64,000 bases of DNA from NCBI GenBank assembly GCA_015065215.1, contig SVQT01000003.1, positions 1-64,000 of the forward strand, read 5' to 3'. Source of the DNA: Oscillospiraceae bacterium. GTDB taxonomy: Bacteria > Bacillota > Clostridia > Oscillospirales > CAG-272. The first letter of the stretch is position 1; every line of letters starts with the position of its first letter. Shown in pieces: positions 1 through 8,904 of this stretch. Both the position numbers and the translations under genes were made by a program. The notes under the pieces were generated by a model. It made no database searches, had not been told where the DNA came from, and saw only the letters and a program-made list of their open reading frames with translations.

Positions 1-3000
1 CCAGCACGTGAAGATCCATTCCTGCTGCGGCGAATTCGTTCCCGAGGATCATACCGTTGGTGAGGCGGCAAACTGCCAGTCCGGCGCGATTTGCGAGCAT
101 TGCGAAGCCGAGTATACCGCCAAGGATATGACCGTCCATACCGAGGCGACCTTCCGTTACGAGGTCATTCCCGGCGAGGGTGGTGCGCTTTCCACCCAGC
201 ACAGAAAGATCCATACCTGCTGCGGCGAATTCGTTGCCGAGGTGCATACCGGCGGCGTGGCCAACTGCCAGTCCGGTGCAAGATGTGAATATTGCCAGGA
301 GGTTTACACCGGCTTGAATGCTACCAAGCATACAAGCACCGAGTACACCTACACATTCCTGCTGAACAGTGATAATACCACTACCCAGCATACCAAGAAC
401 TATCAGTGCTGCGGCGTGGTTGCCGCTACCGAGGACCATACTGTTGGCGAGGCGGCAAACTGCCAGTCCGGCGCGATTTGCGAGTATTGCGAAACCGAGT
501 ATACCGCCAAGGATATGACCAACCATACCGAGGCGACCTTCCGCTACGAGGCGATCGCCGGCGGGGCCGGCGCGCTTTCCACCCAGCACAAGAAGATCCA
601 TACCTGCTGCGGTGAATTCGTTCCCGAGGATCATACGGTTGGAGAGGCGGCAAACTGCCAGTCCGGCGCGATTTGCGAGTATTGCGAAGCCGAGTATACC
701 GCCAAGGATATGACCGTCCATACCGAGGCGACCTTCCGTTACGAGGTCATTCCCGGCGAGGGTGGTGCGCTTTCCACCCAGCACAAGAAGATCCATACCT
801 GCTGCGGTGAATTCGTTCCCGAGGGCCATACCGTTGGCGAGGCGGCAAACTGCCAGTCCGGCGCGATTTGCGAGCATTGCGAAGCCGAGTATACCGCCAA
901 GGATATGACCGTTCATACCGAGGCGACCTTCCGTTACGAGGTCATTCCCGGCGAGGGTGGCGCGTTTTCCACCCAGCACAAGAAGATCCATACCTGCTGC
1001 GGCGAATTTGTTCCCGAGGTGCATACCGGCGGCGTGGCCAACTGCCAGTCCGGTGCAAGATGTGAGTATTGCCAGGAGGTTTACACCGGCTTGAATGCTA
1101 CCAAGCATACAAGCACCGAGTACACCTACGCACCCTTGCTGAACAGTGATAATACTACGACCCAGCATACCAAGAACTATCAGTGCTGCGGCGTGGTTGC
1201 CGCTACCGAGAGCCATAGCGGCGGTATCGCAAACTGCTTAGAAAAGGCTGTCTGCACGAACTGTGGCACGGCATACGGCTCCAAGGACGAGACGGTGCAC
1301 AAGACGCCCGACGCGTTTGAGTATGCCATCACTGAGACCCAGCACACCAAGCTGTACGCTTGCTGTGACGCTCCTGCCGCCGAAACAGAGGATCATGACT
1401 TTGTAAACGGCAGCTGCTCTGTTTGCGATGCTGCTTGCGCGCATACCGACGGTCAATTTGCCTACACCGTTAACGCTGACGATGAAAACCAGCATGATAA
1501 GTTCTATCAGTGCTGCGGCCTGGTGGTAGAAACTGTTTCTCATGCCTTTGGCGAAGATTTGTATAATCAGGATTCTGCTCAGCATTGGTATCTTTGCGTT
1601 TGTGGCGCTACCAATGGCGCAGAGGATCATGCATGGGAGTTGAAGCCCGTCGCAAACGATCCTGACCATCATCATATGATCTGTACATGTGGCAACGTAC
1701 AGGCGGATAGCACAGCAGAGCACACCTTTGATGCATACGACAAAAACGGGACTTTCCACTGGAGCATTTGTGCTTGCGGCGAGAGCGCGCCTGATGCCCA
1801 GGATATTGCGCACGTATATGATCTTCATAAGCACGATGATGAGAACCACTGGTCTGAGTGTATCTGTGGTCAAATTGACGCTGGTAGCGTAGTTGCTCAC
1901 GTGCTGGTGAAGGATTGGGATGAAGGTAGCCACTGGGATAGCTGTGAGGACGCGAATTGCAACTATACCGCCAATGCGGAAGAGCACATTTACAGCAATC
2001 TTGCCGCGGGTAAGGATGCGCAGGGCCACTGGGATGAATGTGACTGCGGTGCCCCAAATCCGCTAAGCCTTGCCGAGCACGAATGGGAGGATGGCGCTTG
2101 CGAGATTTGTCAATATACTTGTGTTCACGGCACTGCCGATGATCATGAGTTCTGCGTGAACGCGGATGACAATAGCAAGCACGATGAAATCTGCATGCTG
2201 TGCCGTGAGGTACTCAATACCGTTGATCACGATTTTACCGGCGACGTCTATGTTTCTGACGGCGAGCATCACTGGATCGCTTGTGCGGATTGCTTGGTAA
2301 AAGAGGACCCCGAGGCCGGAGAGGCGCATGACACCACTTCTGAGGCAACCTGCAACAGTCAGGCTGTTTGCTCGGTTTGCGGTGAGTATGGCGACTTTGA
2401 TGGCGACAATCACGCCACCGAGGATGTCAAGTTTATGCCGATTCCCGGTGATCTTAAGCAGCATGCGCAACTGCACGCTTGTTGCGATGTGCTGATTCAA
2501 AAGATGGATCACACGTATGAAGACGGTGTTTGTACCACCGAGGGCTGTGAATATACATGCACCCATACCGGCGGTACCGCAACCTGCAAGGATAAGGCAG
2601 TTTGTACGGCGTGCGGAGAAGCGTACGGCGAGCTTGCTACCGAGCACAAGTATGACAATGCTTGTGATACCAAGTGCAACGTATGTGACGCCGAGAGAGA
2701 AATTACGCACAGCTATGGTGAATGGACTGTGACCAAGGAAGCAACCGAAACCGAGGCCGGCGAGAAGAAGCGCACCTGCTCGATCTGTGGGGCAACACAG
2801 ACTGAGGAAATTGCCGCTCTTGGCAAGCAAGGACTTGGCACCGGTGCGATCGTTGGCATTGTGGCAGGTTCTGTGGTTGTTGTTGGTGCTGGTGTCGGTA
2901 TCGGCGTAGCGGCCGCCAAACGTGGCGCAGCTGCCAAAAAAGCAGCAGCCGACCAAAAGCCCTGGCGCACCAAAAAGAACAAAAAATCCAAGTGGAAGAA

Positions 3001-3007
3001 AAAATAA
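1..3007 (+). CDS. Cys/His-rich tandem-repeat surface protein, 5'-truncated by window edge; C-terminal TM segment and basic tail
   Basis: Open frame reaches the window start (8..3007 begins at a GTG inside a repeat). Repeats of ~65 aa (KIHTCCGEFVPEDHTVGEAANCQSGAICEYCEAEYTAKD...). C-term GTGAIVGIVAGSVVVVGAGVGIGVAAAKRG then KKNKKSKWKKK. Confidence 0.8.
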   Translation, partial: QHVKIHSCCGEFVPEDHTVGEAANCQSGAICEHCEAEYTAKDMTVHTEATFRYEVIPGEGGALSTQHRKIHTCCGEFVAEVHTGGVANCQSGARCEYCQEVYTGLNATKHTSTEYTYTFLLNSDNTTTQHTKNYQCCGVVAATEDHTVGEAANCQSGAICEYCETEYTAKDMTNHTEATFRYEAIAGGAGALSTQHKKIHTCCGEFVPEDHTVGEAANCQSGAICEYCEAEYTAKDMTVHTEATFRYEVIPGEGGALSTQHKKIHTCCGEFVPEGHTVGEAANCQSGAICEHCEAEYTAKDMTVHTEATFRYEVIPGEGGAFSTQHKKIHTCCGEFVPEVHTGGVANCQSGARCEYCQEVYTGLNATKHTSTEYTYAPLLNSDNTTTQHTKNYQCCGVVAATESHSGGIANCLEKAVCTNCGTAYGSKDETVHKTPDAFEYAITETQHTKLYACCDAPAAETEDHDFVNGSCSVCDAACAHTDGQFAYTVNADDENQHDKFYQCCGLVVETVSHAFGEDLYNQDSAQHWYLCVCGATNGAEDHAWELKPVANDPDHHHMICTCGNVQADSTAEHTFDAYDKNGTFHWSICACGESAPDAQDIAHVYDLHKHDDENHWSECICGQIDAGSVVAHVLVKDWDEGSHWDSCEDANCNYTANAEEHIYSNLAAGKDAQGHWDECDCGAPNPLSLAEHEWEDGACEICQYTCVHGTADDHEFCVNADDNSKHDEICMLCREVLNTVDHDFTGDVYVSDGEHHWIACADCLVKEDPEAGEAHDTTSEATCNSQAVCSVCGEYGDFDGDNHATEDVKFMPIPGDLKQHAQLHACCDVLIQKMDHTYEDGVCTTEGCEYTCTHTGGTATCKDKAVCTACGEAYGELATEHKYDNACDTKCNVCDAEREITHSYGEWTVTKEATETEAGEKKRTCSICGATQTEEIAALGKQGLGTGAIVGIVAGSVVVVGAGVGIGVAAAKRGAAAKKAAADQKPWRTKKNKKSKWKKK
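8..1220 (+). repeat. Tandem repeats of ~190-200 bp with near-identical DNA inside the Cys/His protein
   Basis: Blocks such as 'gaggcggcaaactgccagtccggcgcgatttgcgag' recur at ~60, ~450, ~645 and ~840; 'gtgcataccggcggcgtggccaactgccagtccggtgcaagatgtga' occurs twice. Confidence 0.9.
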
Positions 3008-3024
3008 ACATTGACCACTGACAA

Positions 3025-3055
3025 AAACACCGCCAAGTTTCTTGGCGGTGTTTTT
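3025..3055 (+). terminator. Rho-independent terminator
   Basis: aaaaacaccgccaag ttt cttggcggtgttttt directly after the stop. Confidence 0.85.
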
Positions 3056-3089
3056 CTGTTGCGGCCTCATGGAACTTTTTGACTTTTAT

Positions 3090-3119
3090 GTATAGAACAG
3101 GAGCGCGAATGACATAATA
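3090..3119 (+). promoter_or_regulatory. Candidate sigma-G promoter for spoVAD-spoVAE
   Basis: GTATA (3090-3094), 18 nt, CATAATA (3113-3119); fits the published sigma-G pattern gHATR-N17/18-CATXHTA; ATG at 3152 with GGAGGGGG SD. Confidence 0.6.
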
Positions 3120-3151
3120 GGAAAAGAAAGATCCGCTTATGGAGGGGGAAA

Positions 3152-4171
3152 ATGAAAAAAGCATACATTTCGACCAATTGCGGTATTTTATCTGCCGCGT
3201 CTGTGGTGGGAAAATTGGAAAAACAGGGGCCGCTTGGCGCCTGCTTTGATTTGCACAGCGTTGATGATCGCTTCGGTCAAAAAACATGGGAAAAGGCAGA
3301 GGCGGAAATGCAAAGGTTGGCTCTGAATACCGCCCTTGCCAAAGGCGAGCTTTCGGATCGGGATCTGGATGCTATTTTTGCGGGTGACCTGCTCAATCAA
3401 TGCATTGGAGCGGCATATGGTCTTAAAGATTTCCAAACACCGTATTTTGGACTTTATGGGGCATGCTCAACTGTGGCGGAGGGGTTGATTTTGGCATCGT
3501 TACTGGTGAGCTCGGGGCAGATGGAATACGCGGCGGCTGTGGCCTCTTCTCATTACTGCGCCGCCGAGCGGCAATATCGGTCGCCCATAGAATATGGGGC
3601 GCAACGCGCGCCTACCGCACAGTGGACAGTGACAGGCGCCGGCGCTTTTATTGTGGGTGAAGCAGATCACGCCATGGCTTTTGTAAAGGGTGTGATACCC
3701 GGAACCGTTATCGAAAAGGGGGTGCGTGATTCCGCCAATATGGGGGCGGCAATGGCGCCCGCGGCAACACACACCCTCTTGCGTTTCTTTGAAGAAACCG
3801 GCACACGTCCCAGCGATTTTGATCTGATTGCTACCGGTGATCTTGGCTATGAGGGGGGCGATATTTTCTGCCAGCTGATGGCGCTGGAGGGGGTGGATAT
3901 TCGCCCGGTATACAATGATTGCGGTATGATGATCTATAGCCGTGATACGCAGGATACGCATGCGGGCGGCTCTGGGTGCGGGTGTTCGGCAACGGTACTG
4001 GCCTCCTACCTGTTGCCCAAGCTTGCCGCGGGTGAGCTGCATCGTGTTTTGCTAATGGGTACCGGAGCCATGATGAGTCCGCAATCCATTCAGCAGGGGG
4101 AAAGCATCCCCGCCGTGGCGCATTTGATCTGCCTTACTTCCGAGGAGGAAAAAGAATGGGAATTGTTTTAA
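3152..4171 (+). CDS. spoVAD: Stage V sporulation protein AD
   Basis: Thiolase-like fold protein with GACSTVAEGL, SSHYCAAERQYRSPIEYGAQR and TGDLGYEGG, characteristic of SpoVAD. Confidence 0.93.
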   Translation: MKKAYISTNCGILSAASVVGKLEKQGPLGACFDLHSVDDRFGQKTWEKAEAEMQRLALNTALAKGELSDRDLDAIFAGDLLNQCIGAAYGLKDFQTPYFGLYGACSTVAEGLILASLLVSSGQMEYAAAVASSHYCAAERQYRSPIEYGAQRAPTAQWTVTGAGAFIVGEADHAMAFVKGVIPGTVIEKGVRDSANMGAAMAPAATHTLLRFFEETGTRPSDFDLIATGDLGYEGGDIFCQLMALEGVDIRPVYNDCGMMIYSRDTQDTHAGGSGCGCSATVLASYLLPKLAAGELHRVLLMGTGAMMSPQSIQQGESIPAVAHLICLTSEEEKEWELF

Positions 4172-4527
4172 AATTGTTATGGGCGTTTTTGGTAGGTGGA
4201 CTTCTTTGCGTGGTGGCACAAATTCTGATTGATAAAACCAAGCTAACGCCTGCCCGTATTTTGGTGGGGTTTGTGGTGGCAGGTGTGATTTTGGGGGCGA
4301 TCGGTGTATACGGGCCCTTGTTGGAATTTGCCGGAGCGGGAGCTGGAACGCCGCTTTCAGGTTTTGGATATCTGATCGCCAAGGGCGTTCGTGAGGCTGT
4401 AGAGGAAAAGGGCCTGTTAGGGGCCTTTACCGGTCCTTTAACTGCGGCGGCGGCGGGCACCACCGCTGCACTTTGCTTTGGACTTTTAGCGGCAGTTATT
4501 TGTCGCATGGGCAAGCCGAAACGGTAA
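4156..4527 (+). CDS. spoVAE: Stage V sporulation protein AE
   Basis: Small TM protein (QILIDKTKLTPARILVGFVVAGVILGAIGVYGPLLEFAGAGAGTPLSGFGYLIAKG), overlaps the 3' end of spoVAD. Confidence 0.92.
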   Translation: MGIVLKLLWAFLVGGLLCVVAQILIDKTKLTPARILVGFVVAGVILGAIGVYGPLLEFAGAGAGTPLSGFGYLIAKGVREAVEEKGLLGAFTGPLTAAAAGTTAALCFGLLAAVICRMGKPKR

Positions 4528-4568
4528 AAAAAGGAGCATTGCACGCCAGCGTGTAATGCTCCTTTTTT
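4527..4568 (+). terminator. Rho-independent terminator
   Basis: aaaaaaggagcattgcacgc cagc gtgtaatgctcctttttt. Confidence 0.85.
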
Positions 4569-4577
4569 GAGTGGGGA

Positions 4578-5201
4578 TCAGGTATCGTAAAAGGCAGACT
4601 TGAATTCCTTGTGCAGTATCATCCATTCCGATTGGAAAAGCTTACCCATATATAGCAGCTGCTTAGCCTTTTCTCGATAAGTTTTTTTCTCATCCTCGAC
4701 CAATACGGCAAAGTTTAATTCGTCGTTTCCGCAAAACAGATGATAGGGCGCCAACAGATCAAAATGTGCGATTATATCATCACAAAATAACAAATATGTA
4801 TCATAATCCATTCGCAATTGTTTGTCTGTCCTTTGAAAAAGGCGGTACAGCAGGTAAACATTGTCAAAATCTTCTTCTGAAAGTTTTTGGCTTGCATCCA
4901 ACAAATTAACAATAGAACAGACGATTTCAAAACTGGAAAAATTGGCAAATTTATTGGGATCAGACATGATCTTGATCATTTTTCGAGAGAATTTGTTGAA
5001 TTGAGAAAGTGCTGTTGATCTGAATGATGAGCGATCACGGTAGTAGCGAATGAAAATACCTATGATGGAAAGTATGGCAATGATGATAAGACAGGTAATC
5101 CAGGTAGCCGGTGATTTTGCAATAAAGCCCCCGATCATAAAGCCTGTGACCAGCATGATAGTAAGATAAATCAATGTTGAAATCATGTCCTTTCTCCTCA
5201 C
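4578..5201 (-). CDS. Hypothetical membrane protein (two N-terminal TM helices)
   Basis: Hydrophobic N-term (LIYLTIMLVTGFMIGGFIA, WITCLIIIAILSIIGIFI); start overlaps the upstream HTH gene stop by 4 nt. Confidence 0.6.
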   Translation of the reverse strand: MRRKDMISTLIYLTIMLVTGFMIGGFIAKSPATWITCLIIIAILSIIGIFIRYYRDRSSFRSTALSQFNKFSRKMIKIMSDPNKFANFSSFEIVCSIVNLLDASQKLSEEDFDNVYLLYRLFQRTDKQLRMDYDTYLLFCDDIIAHFDLLAPYHLFCGNDELNFAVLVEDEKKTYREKAKQLLYMGKLFQSEWMILHKEFKSAFYDT

Positions 5202-5470
5202 ACAATCAATTTGTTTTTCGCCGTTGCCATTTTCGCCGTATCCAGATAATACCCCCTGTTGTTGACCTTGCAGATGGGATAGCCGAACTCCTGCAAATAT
5301 TTGATGTTTCTACCCACTGTTTTGCGATCGCAGAAAATATGTATATCATTGAGATAATGACAGATTGCCGTTTGACTGACCGGATAATCTGCGCTTGCAT
5401 AGACTTTGATCACGTTCAATACATATAAAATAATGGCTTTTTTTGCAATAAATCGTTCTGGCATAAGCAA
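5198..5470 (-). CDS. HTH protein resembling the N-terminal half of WYL/DeoR-type regulators
   Basis: 90 aa; HTH-like QTAICHYLNDIHIFCDRKTVGRNIKYLQEFGYPICKVNNRGYYL. Confidence 0.55.
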   Translation of the reverse strand: MLMPERFIAKKAIILYVLNVIKVYASADYPVSQTAICHYLNDIHIFCDRKTVGRNIKYLQEFGYPICKVNNRGYYLDTAKMATAKNKLIV

Positions 5471-5569
5471 TACCTCCGCATAGTCCCTCTATATATATTA
5501 TACCATTTTGGGGTGGTCAAAACTGACCCAACATGAGGCGAAAAGGCCGTGTTTACAATTTCTTTACAA

Positions 5570-5601
5570 AAAAAGCAGCCTTCGATCATGCGAAGGCTGC
5601 T
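5570..5601 (-). terminator. Terminator downstream of rubrerythrin
   Basis: gcagccttcg/cgaaggctgc hairpin with an A-run on + (U-run on - transcript). Confidence 0.75.
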
Positions 5602-5606
5602 TGGTG

Positions 5607-6191
5607 TCATGATTGCTGCTTTTCAAAATACCCTCTCGGATGGGCGCAAGTTGGGCAAAAGGAGGGTGGTTCGGTACCGGTGACCACATAGCCGCAATTC
5701 AGGCAGATCCATTTCGTCTCTTTATCATCATCTTTAAAAATCTGATCGTTTTGCAGTTGGGTCAGCGCCTTGCGGTAGTTTTCTTCATGTTGCATTTCTA
5801 TCGACGCGACCTTTTCAAACAGGTCGGCGATCGCATAAAACCCTTCCTCTTTGGCTTCTTTCGCAAATTCGGCATACATAGTCTCCCATTCAAAATGTTC
5901 GCCGCTGGCGGCGGTGTTCAGATTTTTGTCGGTGGTCTGATAGCCGCCAAGATACCGGAACCAGATCTCGGCATGCTCCATCTCGTTGGCGGCAGTTTCG
6001 GCAAATAGGCGGGAGATCGAAACATAGCCGTCGTTTTTGGCTTTTCGCTCAAACCACTTGTAGCGGAGATAGGCTTGCGCCTCACCGCTCATCGCTGTGT
6101 GCAGATTTTGTTCGGTCTTGCTACCTTTTAAGGTGGAAAGACTGATGCCTTCGTTGGTATAATTGGACATAAAAAACTCCTCTCTGTTCAA
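5607..6191 (-). CDS. Rubrerythrin family protein
   Basis: Ferritin-like ExxH (EMEHAEIW, EMQHEENY) plus C-terminal rubredoxin-type CLNCGYV...CPTCAHPRGYF. Confidence 0.93.
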   Translation of the reverse strand: MNREEFFMSNYTNEGISLSTLKGSKTEQNLHTAMSGEAQAYLRYKWFERKAKNDGYVSISRLFAETAANEMEHAEIWFRYLGGYQTTDKNLNTAASGEHFEWETMYAEFAKEAKEEGFYAIADLFEKVASIEMQHEENYRKALTQLQNDQIFKDDDKETKWICLNCGYVVTGTEPPSFCPTCAHPRGYFEKQQS

Positions 6192-6227
6192 AAGATTGCA
6201 GGAGGAGTTTTTCCCATTTTTGAAAAA

Positions 6228-6803
6228 TTATGCTTTTTTGAATTCATTTTCTAAGATAGCGCAACTGCCAATATCCCGATAGCTGCCTTTGACCAGCATG
6301 GCGTGGCGCTTGACCCCCTCAAATGTCATGCCCAATTTTTCCATCACGTGCCGGGAAGGGGTGTTTTCTATCATGAATCTTGCCTCAATTCGATGGAGCT
6401 TCAACGTGGAAAAGCCGAATGCCAATACAGCGTTTGCCGCTTCTGGCATCAACCCCTGCCCGTGATAGTCGGGATTGAGTACATAGCCGATTTCGGCGCT
6501 ATTGTGAGGATAGTCAAAGCGTACAAAGCCGCAGGTGCCGATCATTCGCTTCTCCTTTTTGTGGATCAATGCCCAATCATAAAACATTCCCACGCGGTAG
6601 CGTGTAGCAAGATATTCCAAATAGCGCTTGGTGTGCTTTATGTCTGGATGCGGGTTCCACAAAAGGTAGCGTGTTACCTCTGGTCGTTTGGCATAGTCAA
6701 ACATATCGGCCGCATCCGAAACACGCAACGCGCGCAGCAAAAGGCGTTCGGTTTCCAGAGAGGGAATATGTGAAAAAATGTCGTAGATCGTTTCCTTCTT
6801 CAT
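6228..6803 (-). CDS. GNAT N-acetyltransferase (RimJ/RimL type)
   Basis: ETERLLLRALRVSDAADMF, IGYVLNPDYHGQGLMPEAANAVLAFGF, NTPSRHVMEKLGMTFEG. Confidence 0.9.
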   Translation of the reverse strand: MKKETIYDIFSHIPSLETERLLLRALRVSDAADMFDYAKRPEVTRYLLWNPHPDIKHTKRYLEYLATRYRVGMFYDWALIHKKEKRMIGTCGFVRFDYPHNSAEIGYVLNPDYHGQGLMPEAANAVLAFGFSTLKLHRIEARFMIENTPSRHVMEKLGMTFEGVKRHAMLVKGSYRDIGSCAILENEFKKA

Positions 6804-6956
6804 GATAAATCCCTTTCTCGCAAGATTATTACCATTATATACTATTTATCAAAAAGACGCAAGGGAATTTTTGAAAAACTCCATATTTCGCTTGTTTTTT
6901 TACTGCTTTTTGCTTATAATAAGAACAGATGGAAATTGTGCGAAAGGATGAGAAAA

Positions 6957-7319
6957 ATGGAAGAACTATTACAAGAGGTTCTTTATCCGGTTTTGCTTGG
7001 ATCGAACACTGCTTGCCACGCGACGGTGCGGCAGCTGCAAAAGCGGTTTGGCGTAGATTGCACTGTACTGACCGGCAAGCGCACATTAACCCTGCGGTTC
7101 ATGCCGGGGGTGCGCCTCATTGATGCGCCTGCCACCTTGACTGATGATATGTTATTGCAAATTTTAACAGATGTGGAAGCGGATATACAGTGCGCCATTC
7201 CGTTTTTGATTTTGTGCGACCCGTCATATGACGGCTTTGTAGAGCGGAACCGCACCGCTTTAGAGGCGCACTTTGTATTACGGCGGGCAAAAGATCTTGG
7301 TAGGATGAGGGAAGAATGA
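6957..7319 (+). CDS. Hypothetical protein translationally coupled to the downstream Mur-ligase-like gene
   Basis: Start ATG 6957 preferred over GTG 6936; stop overlaps next ATG. Confidence 0.55.
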   Translation: MEELLQEVLYPVLLGSNTACHATVRQLQKRFGVDCTVLTGKRTLTLRFMPGVRLIDAPATLTDDMLLQILTDVEADIQCAIPFLILCDPSYDGFVERNRTALEAHFVLRRAKDLGRMREE

Positions 7320-8776
7320 AATTAGCTGAACTGATTGATCAAATCCCATACCGTTTGGCGGGTAAACCAAAGTTTGCTTATTTAGAGCAAACGGTCCAAA
7401 CAGTCAGTACCGACTGCTTTCACGTGGATGGGTACAGTTTGTACGTTTGCACACGCACGGTGCTGGTAGACGGTCATGATATGGCGCTGGCCGCCTATGA
7501 GAAAGGATGCCGCCTCTTTCTTGCCCAGCGTAGCTTGCCCTTGGGTGAGGATGCCGCGGTGATGGTGGTGGAGGACACCACCGCGTTGCTTGCTGAGTTG
7601 GCCGCACGCTGCTATCGGCATCCCGCCCGCCAAATGATTGTATTTGGCATAACCGGCACTGCGGGTAAGAGCAGTGTGGTGGAGCTGACGGCATCGCTGT
7701 TACGTCGGAGCGGGCGCGCCGTTTCTACCGTGACAACCGATGGCGCCACTTGCGTCAAGTCGTTTCGCCCACATGGGAATATTGTGCCGGACGGCGCGGA
7801 ATTGCAACGTATTCTGCGCGAATTTGCGCAGGCGGGAACCGAGTTTGCTATTTTAGAGCTTTCTGCCTACATGCTGTCACAAAAATCGCATTTATCGATA
7901 CCGTTTACCGCTGTTTTGCTAACTAATGTGGATGAAAGCGGTGAAAAAGCAATGCGGTACGGTGGGGCGGAAGGCTATAAAGCGTTAAAGGCATCGCTGT
8001 TTGAAGGCGGTGCTCCTTTTTGGGTGCTGCCCGCAAATTTTGTCGATATGGATACCGGCGCTTGTTCGGGCAGGTGTCTGACCTTTGGAGAAGGCGGGGA
8101 CTATCAAGTGGAAAACGCGGAAGCCGTTACCCTGAAAAGCGGCTTTGGCACCAAGGCGGATTTGATTTTCGAAAACCGAGAAAAACAGAAGATTTCGATA
8201 CCCGTTCCCGGGGATTTCGCGCTTGAAAACGCATTGGCTGCGGCTGCGCTCGCTCGTGTTGCGGGACTTTCTGTGGAGGAGGTCGCCAAGGGGCTTTCAG
8301 ATCTTTCACCGCGGGGCCGATTGGAATGTATTGCTCGGTGGGAGGGGCGATACATCTATGCGGATACCGCCTATTCGGCAGAGCGTCTTGCCAAGGTTTT
8401 GCGGATCCTGCGTTCCCGCACCGAAGGGAAGCTGACGGTTTTGCTCGGTTCTGTGGGCGGTCGCACTCGATCCAGAAGGCGCCCGCTCGGGAAAGCCGCC
8501 ACCACCTATGCGGATTTGGCTTATTTTACCGCGGATGATCCGGATTTTGAGGATCCTGCCGTGATTTGCGCGCATATGGCACAGGATGCCGATCCTGATC
8601 GTTATGTGATTTTGCCCGATCGGCGCCATGCTATACAGCGTGCCGTGTTGGAAATGCGCCCAGGCGACACCTTGCTGTTGGCCGGCATCAGCGGAGAAGA
8701 TGTTCAGTTAATCGGTGGCAGAAAAGAACCTTTTATGACAAAAAAGCTGGTGGAGGAGGCCTTGGCCTTGCTTTGA
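7316..8776 (+). CDS. MurE-like Mur ligase family protein
   Basis: P-loop GITGTAGKSSV, domain order of MurE (GDFALENALAAAALA, SPRGRLE, DDPDFEDP). Confidence 0.85.
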   Translation: MKLAELIDQIPYRLAGKPKFAYLEQTVQTVSTDCFHVDGYSLYVCTRTVLVDGHDMALAAYEKGCRLFLAQRSLPLGEDAAVMVVEDTTALLAELAARCYRHPARQMIVFGITGTAGKSSVVELTASLLRRSGRAVSTVTTDGATCVKSFRPHGNIVPDGAELQRILREFAQAGTEFAILELSAYMLSQKSHLSIPFTAVLLTNVDESGEKAMRYGGAEGYKALKASLFEGGAPFWVLPANFVDMDTGACSGRCLTFGEGGDYQVENAEAVTLKSGFGTKADLIFENREKQKISIPVPGDFALENALAAAALARVAGLSVEEVAKGLSDLSPRGRLECIARWEGRYIYADTAYSAERLAKVLRILRSRTEGKLTVLLGSVGGRTRSRRRPLGKAATTYADLAYFTADDPDFEDPAVICAHMAQDADPDRYVILPDRRHAIQRAVLEMRPGDTLLLAGISGEDVQLIGGRKEPFMTKKLVEEALALL

Positions 8777-8904
8777 GCATCCGTGGGCGTTGCTGTTTTT
8801 TGTAATCTGCTGTCCACTCTTGACTTTTAGGTGAAAATTGTGTAAAATAGAGACATGTAAAATGCATCGTACAGTTGAAGAAAGCGATGAAAGGAGGGGG
8901 CGCT

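Noticed and set aside
8-1220. Cys/His tandem repeats as a CRISPR-like array
   Set aside because: Repeats are in-frame coding units of ~195 bp without spacer structure; no cas genes.
1238-3070. Minus-strand ORFs of 263 and 335 aa under the Cys/His protein
   Set aside because: Antisense shadow frames in repetitive GC-rich coding sequence; the second runs through the terminator.
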